Of a DNA stretch of 16,648 nucleotides, positions 1 to 9,192 are shown piece after piece. The stretch lies in contig JAOXYB010023214.1 in NCBI GenBank assembly GCA_028565635.1, forward strand, positions 1 through 16,648, given 5' to 3'. Each line of letters starts with the position of its first letter. The stretch's first letter is position 1. Under the pieces are notes generated by a model. It ran no database searches, had not been told where the DNA came from, and was given only the letters and a program-made list of their open reading frames with translations. This stretch comes from Phoronis ovalis. Taxonomy: Eukaryota > Phoronida > Phoronidae. The translations under genes and the position numbers were made by a program.

Positions 1-524
1 AATATAATTAGAACGTGTACTAAATATTTAGAACGTGTCTATAAGAAGACGTTTTGACCCTAATGGCTTTCGATATAAGCCTCTTCTCCATCCTCACCAC
101 TAAACGGCATGATGTTAAAGTATAACAACAGGCCGAGTGATATTTTTTTCTACTAAAACGTTAAGAATAAGATACGAATTTCAGGATGACTTGGGGAAGT
201 GGGACCTACTTTACCTACTTTTAAAAATGTATGCACTACAATGATTACAATCCGACTTTATGTCGAAAACAAAGCTTTTACATTGTACAAACAATTTATA
301 TTGATAGAATAATTAACAACTTTTAGTGTATATATATATCATTTTGTAAGCCTGCATTAAATATTGAATCTTCAATATTACGGAGAAACAGTGTTTTTAA
401 CCATAAATGAATGTTCACTTAAACATCATATTTGGCATGAAATGATCTAATAAACATCGAAACAATTTTTCCGAGATGTGGGCTTCTTGTAAATTTTATG
501 CCAGGGGTACTTGTTAAAAATGTT
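1..524. other. AT-rich flank without a recognised gene
   Basis: No coding exon, RNA gene or clear repeat was recognised. The stretch is AT-rich with a short TA run near 330-339. It lies beyond the likely 3' end of the channel gene. Confidence 0.5.
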
Positions 525-895
525 GAAGGGGTATGAGGCCCATGATAAAACTCCCCTGACCCTGTGATCAATAAAGGTCACCAAAACTACACGAAAGTAT
601 AGCGTGTTGTAACTATTTCTCTCAAAATGTATACCCTGTCGTAAAATCACATGTATATTATATATCCTACAGTAGATAGATATGTGAACATTAGCGGACA
701 TTAATTTTTCATATCTGGCGCAAATGTCTTTTCCAAGAAATACACCCTATGGTAAATGAGTTTTGATTGATAATATATTTGGTAAATGTCCAACAAGAAA
801 GTATACCCTGTGTTAAATGCAGGAGCAGAAAAGGGGGCCTATTGTACGGCACATGAATAAAGTGACTATCAATATCAGTCCCTAGCCCTCTCCCG
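525..895 (-). repeat. Dispersed 32-bp-period repeat, copy R1
   Basis: Read on the minus strand, this is a degenerate array of a module centred on a TTTACCACAGGGTATATT-like motif recurring about every 30-34 bp. Both ends match the other copies. One end has a GGGGTATGAGGCC-like segment followed by a CCTGACCCTGTG module. The other, near 835-885, has a GGGGGCC...ACGGCACATGAATAAA segment that matches the ends of copies R2 and R3. Edges are approximate. Short open frames across it are by-products of the repeat. It is probably a decayed non-autonomous element; the class is not certain. Confidence 0.65.
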
Positions 896-1550
896 GATCT
901 TAAGATATAGTAGTTCTGCATGCATAATCAGTGTGATGCTCTCCAAGGTTTTAGCTACATTTTGTTTTACTTTATAGAACATGTAAACGAGAGTTCATGA
1001 TTAAACTTGGGATCCAATTGTGTTTATTTTTTGGTCAAGAAACACTCCAACTTTAAACATTAAAATGTTCTATATACTTGTATATAAGTGAAATTGTAGG
1101 TTTTACTGACGAGTAAACGAATATAAGCGTCCAACAAATATTTGCTTATTTCCAAGAGTATTGAAAACCATCGCTAGAGAATTTGAAAAGAATAATTTTT
1201 GAAATATTAAAAACGTGAAGACTGATATTTTTTGCCTATTACTTGACAGCTCATTGACAATAAATATAGAAAATGATAGAATAATAATGCAGGTCCGGAT
1301 CTTGCATTTCGATTCTATTTTTTCATCTTTTATAAGTATATTTTTGTTGATATGTACTTTACTAACAACTAAAAACCAGTAAGCTAATGATACTGTCAGA
1401 AAAGCGCCCTTTCTTGGAGTTACTATGCATATTAATAAAAGATCTATTACAATAAATCAAGCTGTACCAACATTTGGAATCAAATTTCCCGTATTTCTAC
1501 TATACAGTTGACTGTTAGTGGAATACAATAGTAGTGTAACGTATATTTTT

Positions 1551-1556
1551 TTTATT
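1551..1556 (-). terminator. Possible polyadenylation signal for the PACC1-like gene
   Basis: TTTATT on the plus strand reads AATAAA on the minus strand, about 430 bp downstream of the stop codon at 1985-1987. I saw no closer exact AATAAA. In DNA this AT-rich the hexamer is expected often by chance, so the call is weak. Confidence 0.25.
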
Positions 1557-1672
1557 CTTTTCAAGTTCTCTAGCAATGTGTGGGGCTCACTGTTTACTAA
1601 ATGAAGACCAAATAAATTCATAAATTAACTAAAACCGTGTTATTTAAAAAATTATTGTTTAAAACTTCGTTT

Positions 1673-1708
1673 GAAGTGAAAAGTGAAAATGAAAGTGAAA
1701 GTGAAAGA
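1673..1708 (+). repeat. Short GAAAGT hexamer repeat
   Basis: About six imperfect copies of GAAAGT lie in a row. The spacing of GAAA cores by two bases gives GAAANNGAAA pairs, which resemble the interferon-regulatory-factor (ISRE/IRF) site consensus. It lies roughly 280-310 bp past the stop codon of the channel gene, so it may sit in the 3' UTR or just beyond. It may simply be a microsatellite. Confidence 0.6.
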
Positions 1709-1984
1709 GTCTTTTTGTACATCAAACAAATTCAAGGCATTCACATTTGTACATGCACATAATTAGCTGTTTCACACACATATTAACGAACAACGTGAGT
1801 ACAATTATGAACTTTTTGTGTACAACTGATGAGATATAAATGATCAATTTTCTTGCATATCATTTAGTGAATACGTAACCTACCTGCATACATGCGTAGA
1901 CGTATTACATTAAGCAAAATTACTCTATCAATTGCACCAGTAAGCGATATAAACAATACATCTACATATGATTAATTGGAAAAA

Positions 1985-2353
1985 TTATAGCATGTCTTCC
2001 ATATTAGCTGTTTTGCTGCAAGTCGCGACAGTTTCTCGTCTTCTAAAATTTCTTCGTCGTTCCGCACTTGCATTGCCAATGGAACTGGCTACACTACTTT
2101 TTTTGGCTAAACGTATTGTTCTTCGTACTTTTTTAGTTTTCCTCATTTTTTTAATAGACATTTTTGCAAGTAGGTAACCTTTATGAACTGTTAAAAATAC
2201 TGCACATAACGACGCCAGTAACCTCCACGGGGACGTAGTATGTAAAACCACAGCTCTTTCAATCAAGTTATTTTTCCATTCGAAGAAGATGAAAAATAAG
2301 TGTTTCTTCTGTTCTTCCGGAGGTCGTCTATCCACGTACTTTACCACACTATA
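1985..2353 (-). CDS. PACC1: PACC1-like exon 5: last strands, TM2 and basic cytosolic tail
   Basis: This exon encodes residues 305-426 and a TAA at 1985-1987. The acceptor is TTTTGCAG at 2354. It begins YSVVKYVDRRP, matching the family SVVNYIDQRP, and continues with FFIFFEWK and the pre-TM2 Pro-Trp (346-347). In TM2 and just after it, K362, K368 and K372 align with human K319, K325 and K329; K319 sets anion selectivity in the human channel. After residue 372 the tail is strongly basic (clusters of K and R) and runs about 35 residues longer than in human PACC1 before ending MEDML. Confidence 0.93.
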   Translation of the reverse strand, partial: YSVVKYVDRRPPEEQKKHLFFIFFEWKNNLIERAVVLHTTSPWRLLASLCAVFLTVHKGYLLAKMSIKKMRKTKKVRRTIRLAKKSSVASSIGNASAERRRNFRRRETVATCSKTANMEDML

Positions 2354-5300
2354 CTGCAAAATTTAAGTTACTATATTATGTAACATGTGGACTATACATG
2401 TACGTCATCCACTATTTTAGAGTGTTAAGAAATTTTGAATGTTGAAATTATTTGTAATGGAGATGCATTGTGCCTACCTAATGGTATATGCATTTTTTTA
2501 AATTAATTAAAAAGTTCAATTAGATGTGAGGGTAGAATCAATGCTTGGTTCCAAATGAAAAAAAATGCTGTAAAGTATACTGTAATCGTAAATTATTCAA
2601 GATTGTTTCGTCCTGATCCATTCAAGGAGACCCACAAGCAACTCTTTTTATTGGTTTATAGGACTTATATAACATAGGTGTCACTCTAGAACTCATAACT
2701 GACATATTTTAAATTTGAGTAACTCTTGACTGGGAATCAATTTGCGAATCTCATGTATGACAGATACCTCTGTTTTGAAATGTGTCGTTGTAGAATCGTT
2801 CAGTAGAACTGTCTCCTTCATTGACAGTTTAATCCACATTCGCAGTCCTGCAGATAACGCAAATGTCGGTACCCAACGGTGATAATCAGATAAAAATTTA
2901 CCAGGAGTAGGACTAAAAAGAAACAAAGGAATTTACAACAACATATACATGTAAGTATAGGGATAATTAAATCATCATCATCATATTTTGTTGCTCCGGC
3001 TCTCTCATGTGTTACGATTGCGACATGATGGGGTACTGCCATTCACAGTGACTGTTTTTATGTGTGCCGTCCCATGGACCCCTGTTTTAGCTTTAACTTT
3101 TAGTAAGGAGTATCCTTTTCATGTTTATTTTAAATTTTTTTCCATGGGGTGTGCTTTTTTCAAAATTTTAACCGTGGGATATGTATTTTCAATAAATGAT
3201 TATTTACCGCAAGGTATCCCCTTTTTGGGGTATAAATTTCTAGGATTTTGTTTACTGGTTTTGACATGAACATTTGGGTGTATATTTTAGGGTTCTTTTT
3301 ACCACGGGGTGTATTTGGCAACTAAATTTTACCATGGGGTATATTTCATTTTGGGATCCAGTTTTTACCATGGTGGGTAAGGGATTTTTACCGTGTAACG
3401 CACATCCCCACTAAGTTTTATGGAAAGTGCCCCCGTGGCGCATGATCAGTCAGGACAAAAGACACAATTTCTATCTCTTATGGGGAACTAGTTCGAATTC
3501 AATTCTGTCCGATTACTCAAACAAACAACAGTAACAATTGATTACAATGAAGCAGCACGAGAATCCACACCAGCGACGTCTCGCTATTGAATTTAGTTTA
3601 AATAATACACGAGGATATATAACACTGTTCTGGGTTAATGTCATTTTAATTATTATAATTACAATGAATACAAATTGTTGTGCATTTACCTTTCTAAGAA
3701 TTTATCATAATTCGGGAAGACAAAATAACTAACTGTATAGAAATCACGAGCTTCGTCTTCTAGCTCAAAATGAATAAACACAGCCTCTCTGTCCTCAATT
3801 GACGTCGGACCCCGTATTACGATGGCTTCACGAGTTGTGTTTGGATAGTGGGGATCTTCGTAGCGTATGGTAACATTTATACATGTTCTATTTTCCAGAT
3901 CGAGTTGCGATAAACTGACTGAAAGCAAAAGAAAGACACAATGGCTCAAAGAATTGGCCGCATATGATACATACAGTGCACTAGACAGCAACGACATATT
4001 TAAACTACTATTATTTTTATTTATAAAGGAACAAAGGTATTACGCCATCGTGTTACAAATATAGTAAAGTACAGGTGCAAAAATACACAGGTAAAAAGTA
4101 TAAATCAGTTAACAATACAATCTATTCACATATAAATCTAAGATTCAGACATCGACATAGCATTGCAACAATAGGATTCTTCGTACTTTTTGCAAATAAA
4201 ATTGGACTCATTTGAGCAATACTTTAAACAGATATCAGATACTATATCATTGTTTATTTCAATCCTATTTAACACATGCTGTCTCGGCGATATTATATTT
4301 TTTTCTAATTAGTTGTTCGCAAGTTCGAATTTTAGTACAGAATATGCTAGCCATTGTGCAATTTGTCGTGAGATAGCGATTTAGCTTACCTTTGGATGTG
4401 ACGACGTTATTGTAGTAACTGCCACACGCGGGAAAAGAAGCACCCCCGGGATATACAACAATACCTAATAGAAAAACAGTTCCTTGAAAACAGCGTTAAC
4501 ATTACATACAGCAGATAATGAGATATTATAGCCAACAAACGTTTTTCCGAACATCCAGTTACTTGAACATTGAGTTACATCGCTCATAGAGATTGGTCTG
4601 TTCTTTATTACGAAAGTATTTTAGATGAGCAACTTTATTAGGCGAATAAAAGTCGTATTGTAGGACCCTTCATAATTGCAATTTTAAAAAATTCGTTAAC
4701 ACTAGGGGCAGTTTGAAAAAATACATCAGGTAAACTAACGGATGGATTTATGCAGAGTGCGCCAGGGGAAATTTGAGGGTAAAATCAGATTTCAATCAAG
4801 CAATGTAAAACAATATATAGAACACAATTTATTTTCCCCATCCAACTCAATATTACAGCGTTGCCTTACAGTAAATAGTATAAATCTTCTTCGAAAATCT
4901 TGTCAAGTCGCAAATAAAAATAAACAAGCTGACTAGAGCGCACCATGATGAATGTTCAGAAAACTTAGCAAAAATTTGTAATTTTGTGGTTTGGAAAGAA
5001 TTCCATTCATTTTTGAAACTGAAAAATGACATTATAATGTTAATATCTTGCAAAAATTAAAATAGAAGGCAACAAAAAAGAGAAAAATATTTATTAATTT
5101 AATACAATGTATGCACTATATTGGGACACATTGTCACACTAGAAACGAGTCTGCTAATGGTCATCGTTTTAAGTCACATTTGGCCTTCGCCATTTCCGCC
5201 CAAGCTCATAATCCTAATTTATTCAATTTTGCACATAAAAATGCATATTAAACGCCTACAAGAAACTGGAATTCCAAAAAAAAAACTATAATTAAAATGT

Positions 5301-7759
5301 TTTCACAAATGCAGCAATTAAATCTGCAAGTTTTCTCACAACTTTCCCGTGGATGTCCGATGATATTTCTCACAACTTTCCCATGGATGTCCGATGATAT
5401 TTCTCACAACTTTCCCGTGGATGTCCGATGATATTTCTCACAACTTTCCCGTGGATGTCCGATGATATTTCTCACAACTTTCCCGTGGATGTCCGATGAT
5501 ATTTCTCACAACTTTCCCGTGGATGTCCGATGATATTTCTCACAACTTTCCCGTGGATGTCCGATGATATTTCTCACAACTTTCCCGTGGATGTCCGATG
5601 ATATTTCAGAAACGTTAACTTTGTCATGACCAATTCTAACTACACTTAAAGCGAGAGACAAAAAATGTGTCTACTATTGATCATAAGTGATATGTAATTA
5701 GTAATAATAATAATACAATAACAGTACATGGACTAGTAATTTTAACAAGTACTTTATATATAATATAATGCTAGTGCTCGATCGTAATAATTTGAGTATT
5801 TCTAAAGGTTAATCGTTAGAGTTTTAGTTGTTTAATGTGATTGCTTTATTCACCTGTCTCGATATTCAGCTGCGCCCGGTTTGTAATTTATCTACTGTAA
5901 GATATTCATAAAAGCGATTGTATCGGTGGCTACAACCGTTTGCATGTCATAACCAAAAAAAAACCGGGGAGTGCCAATCTCCCACAGAAAACTTAATGGG
6001 ACTATGAGGCCAGAGGTAAAATAACCTTTACCCCGTGGTAGAAACTGCATTCCAAAAACATACCCGATGATAAACATTTTCCAAAAGTTGAAATTATTAA
6101 ATAAACGTAAAAAAATACTCTATAGTAAAAGTATAGGTTGAATTAAAAAAGGGACCCCATGGGACGTCACATATATACAGTCACCGCGAATGACATTGTC
6201 ACTGGGATCAAAAGCTGCTGGTTTATAAATTCTGTCCTTTTAGCTTTATCCCATGCACCAGCATTCTTAGCCCGGTCTTACACTATATTTCTATATAGTA
6301 ACGATAAATATATTCCGTAGGCCTACATCAATAGACCTATGCCGAAGTTGGTACCCTATCCAAAACACAAATGTTTCGAACAGCGAAAACTAAGCAAGAC
6401 TAGATCTAATATGCAAAATAGACTCTAAGCAAGACCAGGGTTAAAAAGCATACCATTTTTTGGTACCTACCCTGAATGCGTTACGCGTGGTCCTCAAATA
6501 AACACCCTTTTCATGTGTTTTATTAACGAACATGTTTACCTACATTTTATTTGAGTGGTCAACGCGAGGGTACACGACATGAGAAAGGAGGTGCTTGGAT
6601 TGAATTGAGAATGCGAGGATTTTACACCGGTGAGTACTTGACAAAAAAGTTGGTAGGGGTGTGCGGTCAAGGGTAAAAAAAACCTGACCCTGTGGTAAAT
6701 AAATGTCACCAAAAATATACCCTGTCGTAAATGAAAAAACATGAAAATATACCCTATTGTAAATAACTCTCCCGAAATAGATACCCTGTTTAAAATACAC
6801 TTGTAAATTATATACCCTTTTATAAATAAATATGAGAAAATTTAACCTTAATTTTATTAGTGTTATTAGTTATATACATATCCTCTGAATTCAGAAATTC
6901 AGATACGTTTCCAATAACACAACATATTTTGTCAATTCCGCCTAGCTGTTTTATATAATTTTGCAAGAATTTAAAGTTTTCTGCATACTCAGATTTACAA
7001 ACCAGCAGTGTCAGTATAACAATACATGATTGCTGTATTTATTTTTTCTAATGTTAGAATTTCCTTAAATTTATAGAATACTGAAAAAGATATAGTTCTA
7101 GAATTATTGCTTCCACATTTACCATGTCACGATCAATGTCACAATTTCTCGACTATGACAGGCCATGAACTTACGTATCAATATACGTACTTTTCACAAG
7201 AACGGACAAAATTATATATGGACTTAGCTAATATTCACATTTATTAGGTAAATCCTTGTTTAATTTAGTTAAAAACTGCGAGATCTGCGTACATACCTGG
7301 AGCGTTGTATTCCTCCACCTCTTGAAAAGTTATAGAAGCAATTGGATTCTGCATGGAAGTGACAAGTTCTGAGATCATAGCATAGCACGCAAGCAAAGCA
7401 AATACTGCCAGAAGTACGTAGCACGCAAGCACAAAGATTCTTAAACACTGAGTTTTTCCATTCTCATTTTTTAAAAGATTCCAGTCAATGTCCGAACACG
7501 CCTCTTCCTCATTGTTGTTTTGGGTCAAGTTGTCCTCCTCTGCTTTACCTAAATTTGTCTGTACCTTTCTCTGTGCGTTCAAGTTTTCGTGTGCGTTGTC
7601 TTCTTGTTGCTTTATATTAGTGACATTATCACTTTGTTGAGATTTTGGTAATGATATTTTTCTGCATATGCAACAGAAAGCTGAAGATTTACGGTCTTGG
7701 GTGCAGGGGCTTTCCATCAAAATATCCACAACTTTATTTTCACTTGCATCAGGTTTCAT
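1985..7759 (-). CDS. PACC1: Proton-activated chloride channel (TMEM206 family), complete five-exon gene
   Basis: The coding sequence joins five minus-strand exons: 7759-7297, 4464-4390, 3918-3690, 2912-2768 and 2353-1985. Together they are 1281 nt, giving 426 aa plus TAA. The introns are about 2832, 471, 777 and 414 bp, all GT-AG, with phases 1, 1, 2 and 0, and every junction keeps the frame. Family knowledge: PACC1 forms a trimeric channel opened by external acid that carries chloride across the plasma membrane and endosomes. What is seen: a long cytosolic N-terminus, TM1 (about residues 105-128), a beta-rich extracellular domain with sequons at N189, N194, N206 and N294 and cysteines C168 and C192, TM2 (about 347-367), and a basic C-tail. 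The anion-selectivity lysine of human PACC1 (K319) aligns with K362. At 426 aa it is longer than human PACC1 (350 aa), through both tails. Human comparisons are from memory. I am confident of family and exon structure; the 5' UTR is unknown. Confidence 0.93.
2768..2912 (-). CDS. PACC1: PACC1-like exon 4: extracellular core
   Basis: This exon encodes residues 256-304. The acceptor is a long T-rich tract ending CTTTTTAG at 2913, and the donor is ACAGAG/GTATCT at 2767, leaving phase 0. The motif AGLRMWIKLSM matches the family GGFRTWVKMSL, and THFKTE leads into the next exon where vertebrates have FRQETSVV. Sequon N294-D-S is seen. The position aligned with human E250 is L293, next to N294-D295. 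Confidence 0.92.
2968..2984 (+). repeat. Short ATC/CAT triplet run
   Basis: Four tandem CAT triplets lie within intron 3 of the channel gene, close upstream of the acceptor of exon 4. It is a minor microsatellite. Confidence 0.5.
3020..3420 (+). repeat. Dispersed 32-bp-period repeat, copy R2 (in PACC1 intron 3)
   Basis: This is the most complete copy, in the opposite orientation to the others. A module like TTTTACCATGGGGTATATTT recurs near 3146, 3175, 3211, 3237, 3276, 3306 and 3336, about every 30 bp. The left end carries GTGACTGTTTTTATGTGTGC followed by CGTCCCATGGACCCC. That is the reverse complement of the end of R3 at about 6150-6200. The right end carries CCGTGTAACGCACATCCCCA. The two ends resemble each other weakly as inverted repeats (TGGGG...TGC...TTACAC against TGGGG...TGC...TTCACA), which would fit a decayed MITE. 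Open frames across it are not genes. Confidence 0.65.
3690..3918 (-). CDS. PACC1: PACC1-like exon 3: glycosylated extracellular strands
   Basis: This exon encodes residues 180-255 and two bases of codon 256. The acceptor is a polypyrimidine tract ending GCTTTCAG at 3919; a second AG four bases further on would break the frame. The donor is GAAAG/GTAAAT at 3689. Seen here are the sequons N189-R-T, N194-V-T and N206-T-T, a single cysteine C192, and the family-typical run REAVFIHFELEDEARDF. That run matches the RELVF.QF.L..SSEDF segment of vertebrate PACC1. It ends FPNYDKFLE, aligned with the vertebrate FQEFLQ. Confidence 0.92.
4390..4464 (-). CDS. PACC1: PACC1-like exon 2: start of the extracellular domain (75 nt)
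   Basis: This is a short exon with no ATG, found by joining splice sites. The acceptor is a pyrimidine-rich tract ending CTATTAG at 4465 and the donor is AAAG/GTAAGC at 4389. Both flanking introns are phase 1, so the 75-nt exon is symmetrical. It encodes G155-I-V-V-Y-P-G-G-A-S-F-P-A-C168 and on to K179. This matches the family segment APGIALYPG...C that follows the TM1 linker, and without the exon that segment would be absent. Exon 1 could also splice in frame directly to exon 3, so a skipped isoform lacking 25 residues is possible, though it would delete a conserved strand. Confidence 0.9.
5335..5606 (+). repeat. Minisatellite: eight tandem 34-bp units
   Basis: Exactly eight head-to-tail units of 34 bp, each starting CTCACAACTTTCCCGTGG and ending GATGATATTT, lie at 5335, 5369, 5403, 5437, 5471, 5505, 5539 and 5573. 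The only difference among them is G to A in unit 2 (CCATGG instead of CCGTGG). Such uniformity points to recent expansion or homogenisation. The array lies in intron 1 of the channel gene. The unit length is not a multiple of three and I see no coding role. Confidence 0.97.
5990..6205 (-). repeat. Dispersed 32-bp-period repeat, copy R3 (in PACC1 intron 1)
   Basis: One end has GACTATGAGGCCAGAGGTAAAA, homologous to R1 and R4. Two modules, ACCCCGTGGTAGAAA near 6030 and ACCCGATGATAAAC near 6062, are 32 bp apart. The other end, about 6150-6205, has CCCCATGGGACGTCAC followed by ACAGTCACCGCGAATG. It matches R2 in reverse complement and R1 more loosely. It is shorter than R1 and R2, with fewer modules. 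Confidence 0.6.
6468..6573. repeat. Imperfect inverted repeat (possible small hairpin element)
   Basis: The left arm, about 6468-6502, contains TACCCTGAATGCGTTACGCG and GGTCCTCAAATAAA. The right arm, 6546-6573, contains TTTATTTGAGTGGTC and AACGCGAGGGTAC. The arms are reverse complements apart from a few mismatches and a short gap in the right arm. About 45 bp separate them. No target duplication was identified. It may be a remnant of a foldback element or the end of the adjacent repeat R4. Confidence 0.5.
6650..6830 (-). repeat. Dispersed 32-bp-period repeat, copy R4 (in PACC1 intron 1)
   Basis: The clearest periodicity in the family is here: ACCCTGTGGTAAAT-like cores start at 6687, 6719, 6751, 6783 and 6814, spacings of 32, 32, 32 and 31 bp. 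The left end (GGGGTGTGCGGTCAAGGGTAAAA, then CCTGACCCTG) matches R1 and R3. The CATGGGACGGCAC end found in other copies is missing, so this copy appears truncated. Confidence 0.7.
7297..7759 (-). CDS. PACC1: PACC1-like exon 1: N-terminal tail, TM1 and pH-sensing linker
   Basis: This exon encodes residues 1-154 and the first base of codon 155. The ATG at 7759-7757 has A at -3, and an in-frame TAA lies upstream at 7801-7799, so this is the first possible in-frame start on genomic sequence. Residues 1-104 are hydrophilic with acidic and Gln/Asn-rich stretches and a Cys cluster (CCICRK near 29-34). TM1 is rich in Leu, Ala, Val and Cys. After TM1 comes Q137-N138-P139 and then TFQEVEEYNAPG, the conserved linker entering the extracellular domain. 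The donor is CCAG/GTATGT, so the exon ends at 7297. Reading on past it meets a stop within 11 codons, as expected of intron. Confidence 0.92.
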
Positions 7760-7776
7760 TTTTGGCTCGCTGAATT

Positions 7777-7797
7777 CTAGCTTTGAATGAGTGCCAT
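7777..7797 (-). promoter_or_regulatory. Short upstream ORF before the PACC1-like start
   Basis: An ATG at 7797-7795 with A at -3 and G at +4 (strong initiation context) opens a six-codon peptide, MALIQS, ending at TAG 17 nt before the main ATG. If the transcript starts upstream of it, ribosomes would meet it first and translation of the channel could be dampened. No transcript start can be seen, so it may lie outside the mRNA. Confidence 0.4.
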
Positions 7798-8295
7798 CTT
7801 ATATTTTCTTCGAAAGTGAAGCGACGCTTCTTACTAGCCAAAAGAAGAAAAAGAATTCATAATGAAAATCCAGGCTCATCCTGCACGGAACCCTCGGAAC
7901 AACATATGATAACATTTCCTCTTAGAGAAAACACTCGGTCGAAGAAAATGTAATTAAAATAAATCTTAAGCAAATTTATCTCAGCCACCGTATGACAAAT
8001 ACAATTTGCTTCTCCTGATTGATAATCCAGTGGCTACATTAAGTTACAATATGCGCATTCAATCGGAACTGGTAATTCGAATTTCAGTTATTAATTGATA
8101 TGGAGCCGTTAAACAAATATAATTAGGTACTGCAAAAAAAATACATCGCAAACTTAAGTATTTCAGTGACAAATGATAATATTTGCCACAATTTCCTTTA
8201 TAAGTTTACTAAAATTTTTGTTCTTAATCTAATAACAAATTTGCCAGCATTCAAGCTATCAAAAAAGGTTTCCTATTTCTGGGCAAACCGGAACG

Positions 8296-8613
8296 GTGGC
8301 TATTCGGAGCAGGGTTATATTCAATGAAAATGTAAAGTTCGATCCTGATCGACCTACGGAATCTAAACTTCCTCTTCGGGATACACGATACACTTCTGGT
8401 GTGCACTATATCCTTTCAATCTGCCCCCAGTTATTAGCGTTGATATTTCATTTTCTGACTGCTGGATACATATATAGCACGGCAGCGGGGATACATGTCA
8501 TTTACTTATTACATTTTCAAATGTTTGTAGAAGTAGGAATTTTTAGATCATTATATATATTCAATTTTAATTATGGAAATTGCAATTTCAAAACGGTGTT
8601 CCATTATATGTAA
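8296..8613 (+). other. Unassigned open frame, doubtful coding
   Basis: The first third has a coding-like composition (FNENVKFDPDRPTESKLPLR) and the frame is open upstream of 8296, while the remainder is hydrophobic and resembles translated AT-rich DNA. The region 8290-8430 is also less AT-rich than its surroundings. There is no ATG at the start; the first codon is GTG. I do not recognise a family. It could be a decayed exon, a repeat fragment or chance. Confidence 0.15.
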
Positions 8614-9150
8614 ATGATATACTAATGTACGTCACCTAACATATAATATAGCCAAAAAAAAATGAAAGGCGATACTTTGGCGGACTTATTTTCTTCCATA
8701 AATAGACTTACGAATTCTAACATTTTACATCTCTTTCTTTTAACATTATTCATATTTAACGCACAAAGAGTTACAAGTAGATTTGAACATTTATATTAAA
8801 AAGATGCTGAGATTTTCAAAATTAAATCAAATTGATATGAGACGTAAATATTTCTAAGAGGTATACATGTTAACATTTCCTAGCTTCGTTTTATATAATA
8901 TAACAAACCGTTCTGTAAGCAGTCTCTTTGCGGATGCATTTTTCTGCTTTTTTAGTAACACATTCAATATTCCATATTACGCTTGCTTTGACACCTCTCT
9001 CTTTTTACCGAAGACACGCGATTTAATTCCAGCCTGACCGGGCCTGTTACGACATGTTACATTAGAAGTATACATAGGTAAAATTCGACACGATCGACAC
9101 GCTAATAACAAAAATGCACCGACGGGCAAATACTCAGCGCGCGACGAACA

Positions 9151-9192
9151 CGATTTTTACCTTTTAGGGGTATATACATGGGGTAAAAATCG
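9151..9192. repeat. Perfect 11-bp inverted repeat
   Basis: CGATTTTTACC (9151-9161) and GGTAAAAATCG (9182-9192) form a perfect stem around a 20-bp spacer. The related strings GACACGCTAATAAC (near 9098) and GACACGCTGATAAT (near 9226) flank it as direct repeats. It may be a small decayed mobile element. No target duplication was found. Confidence 0.5.

Noticed and set aside
1968-2177. Plus-strand 69-aa open frame
   Set aside because: It is the antisense shadow of PACC1-like exon 5, whose minus-strand translation matches the family throughout.
2988-3269. Plus-strand 93-aa hydrophobic open frame
   Set aside because: It runs through repeat copy R2 in an intron; its hydrophobic look comes from T-rich sequence.
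5335-5606. CRISPR-like array
   Set aside because: The 34-bp units abut directly with no variable spacers, and the window is plainly eukaryotic. It is a minisatellite.
6536-6800. Two overlapping minus-strand open frames with recurring GYIFG-type residues
   Set aside because: They are translations of the R4 repeat and adjoining hairpin. The recurring peptide comes from the 32-bp period.
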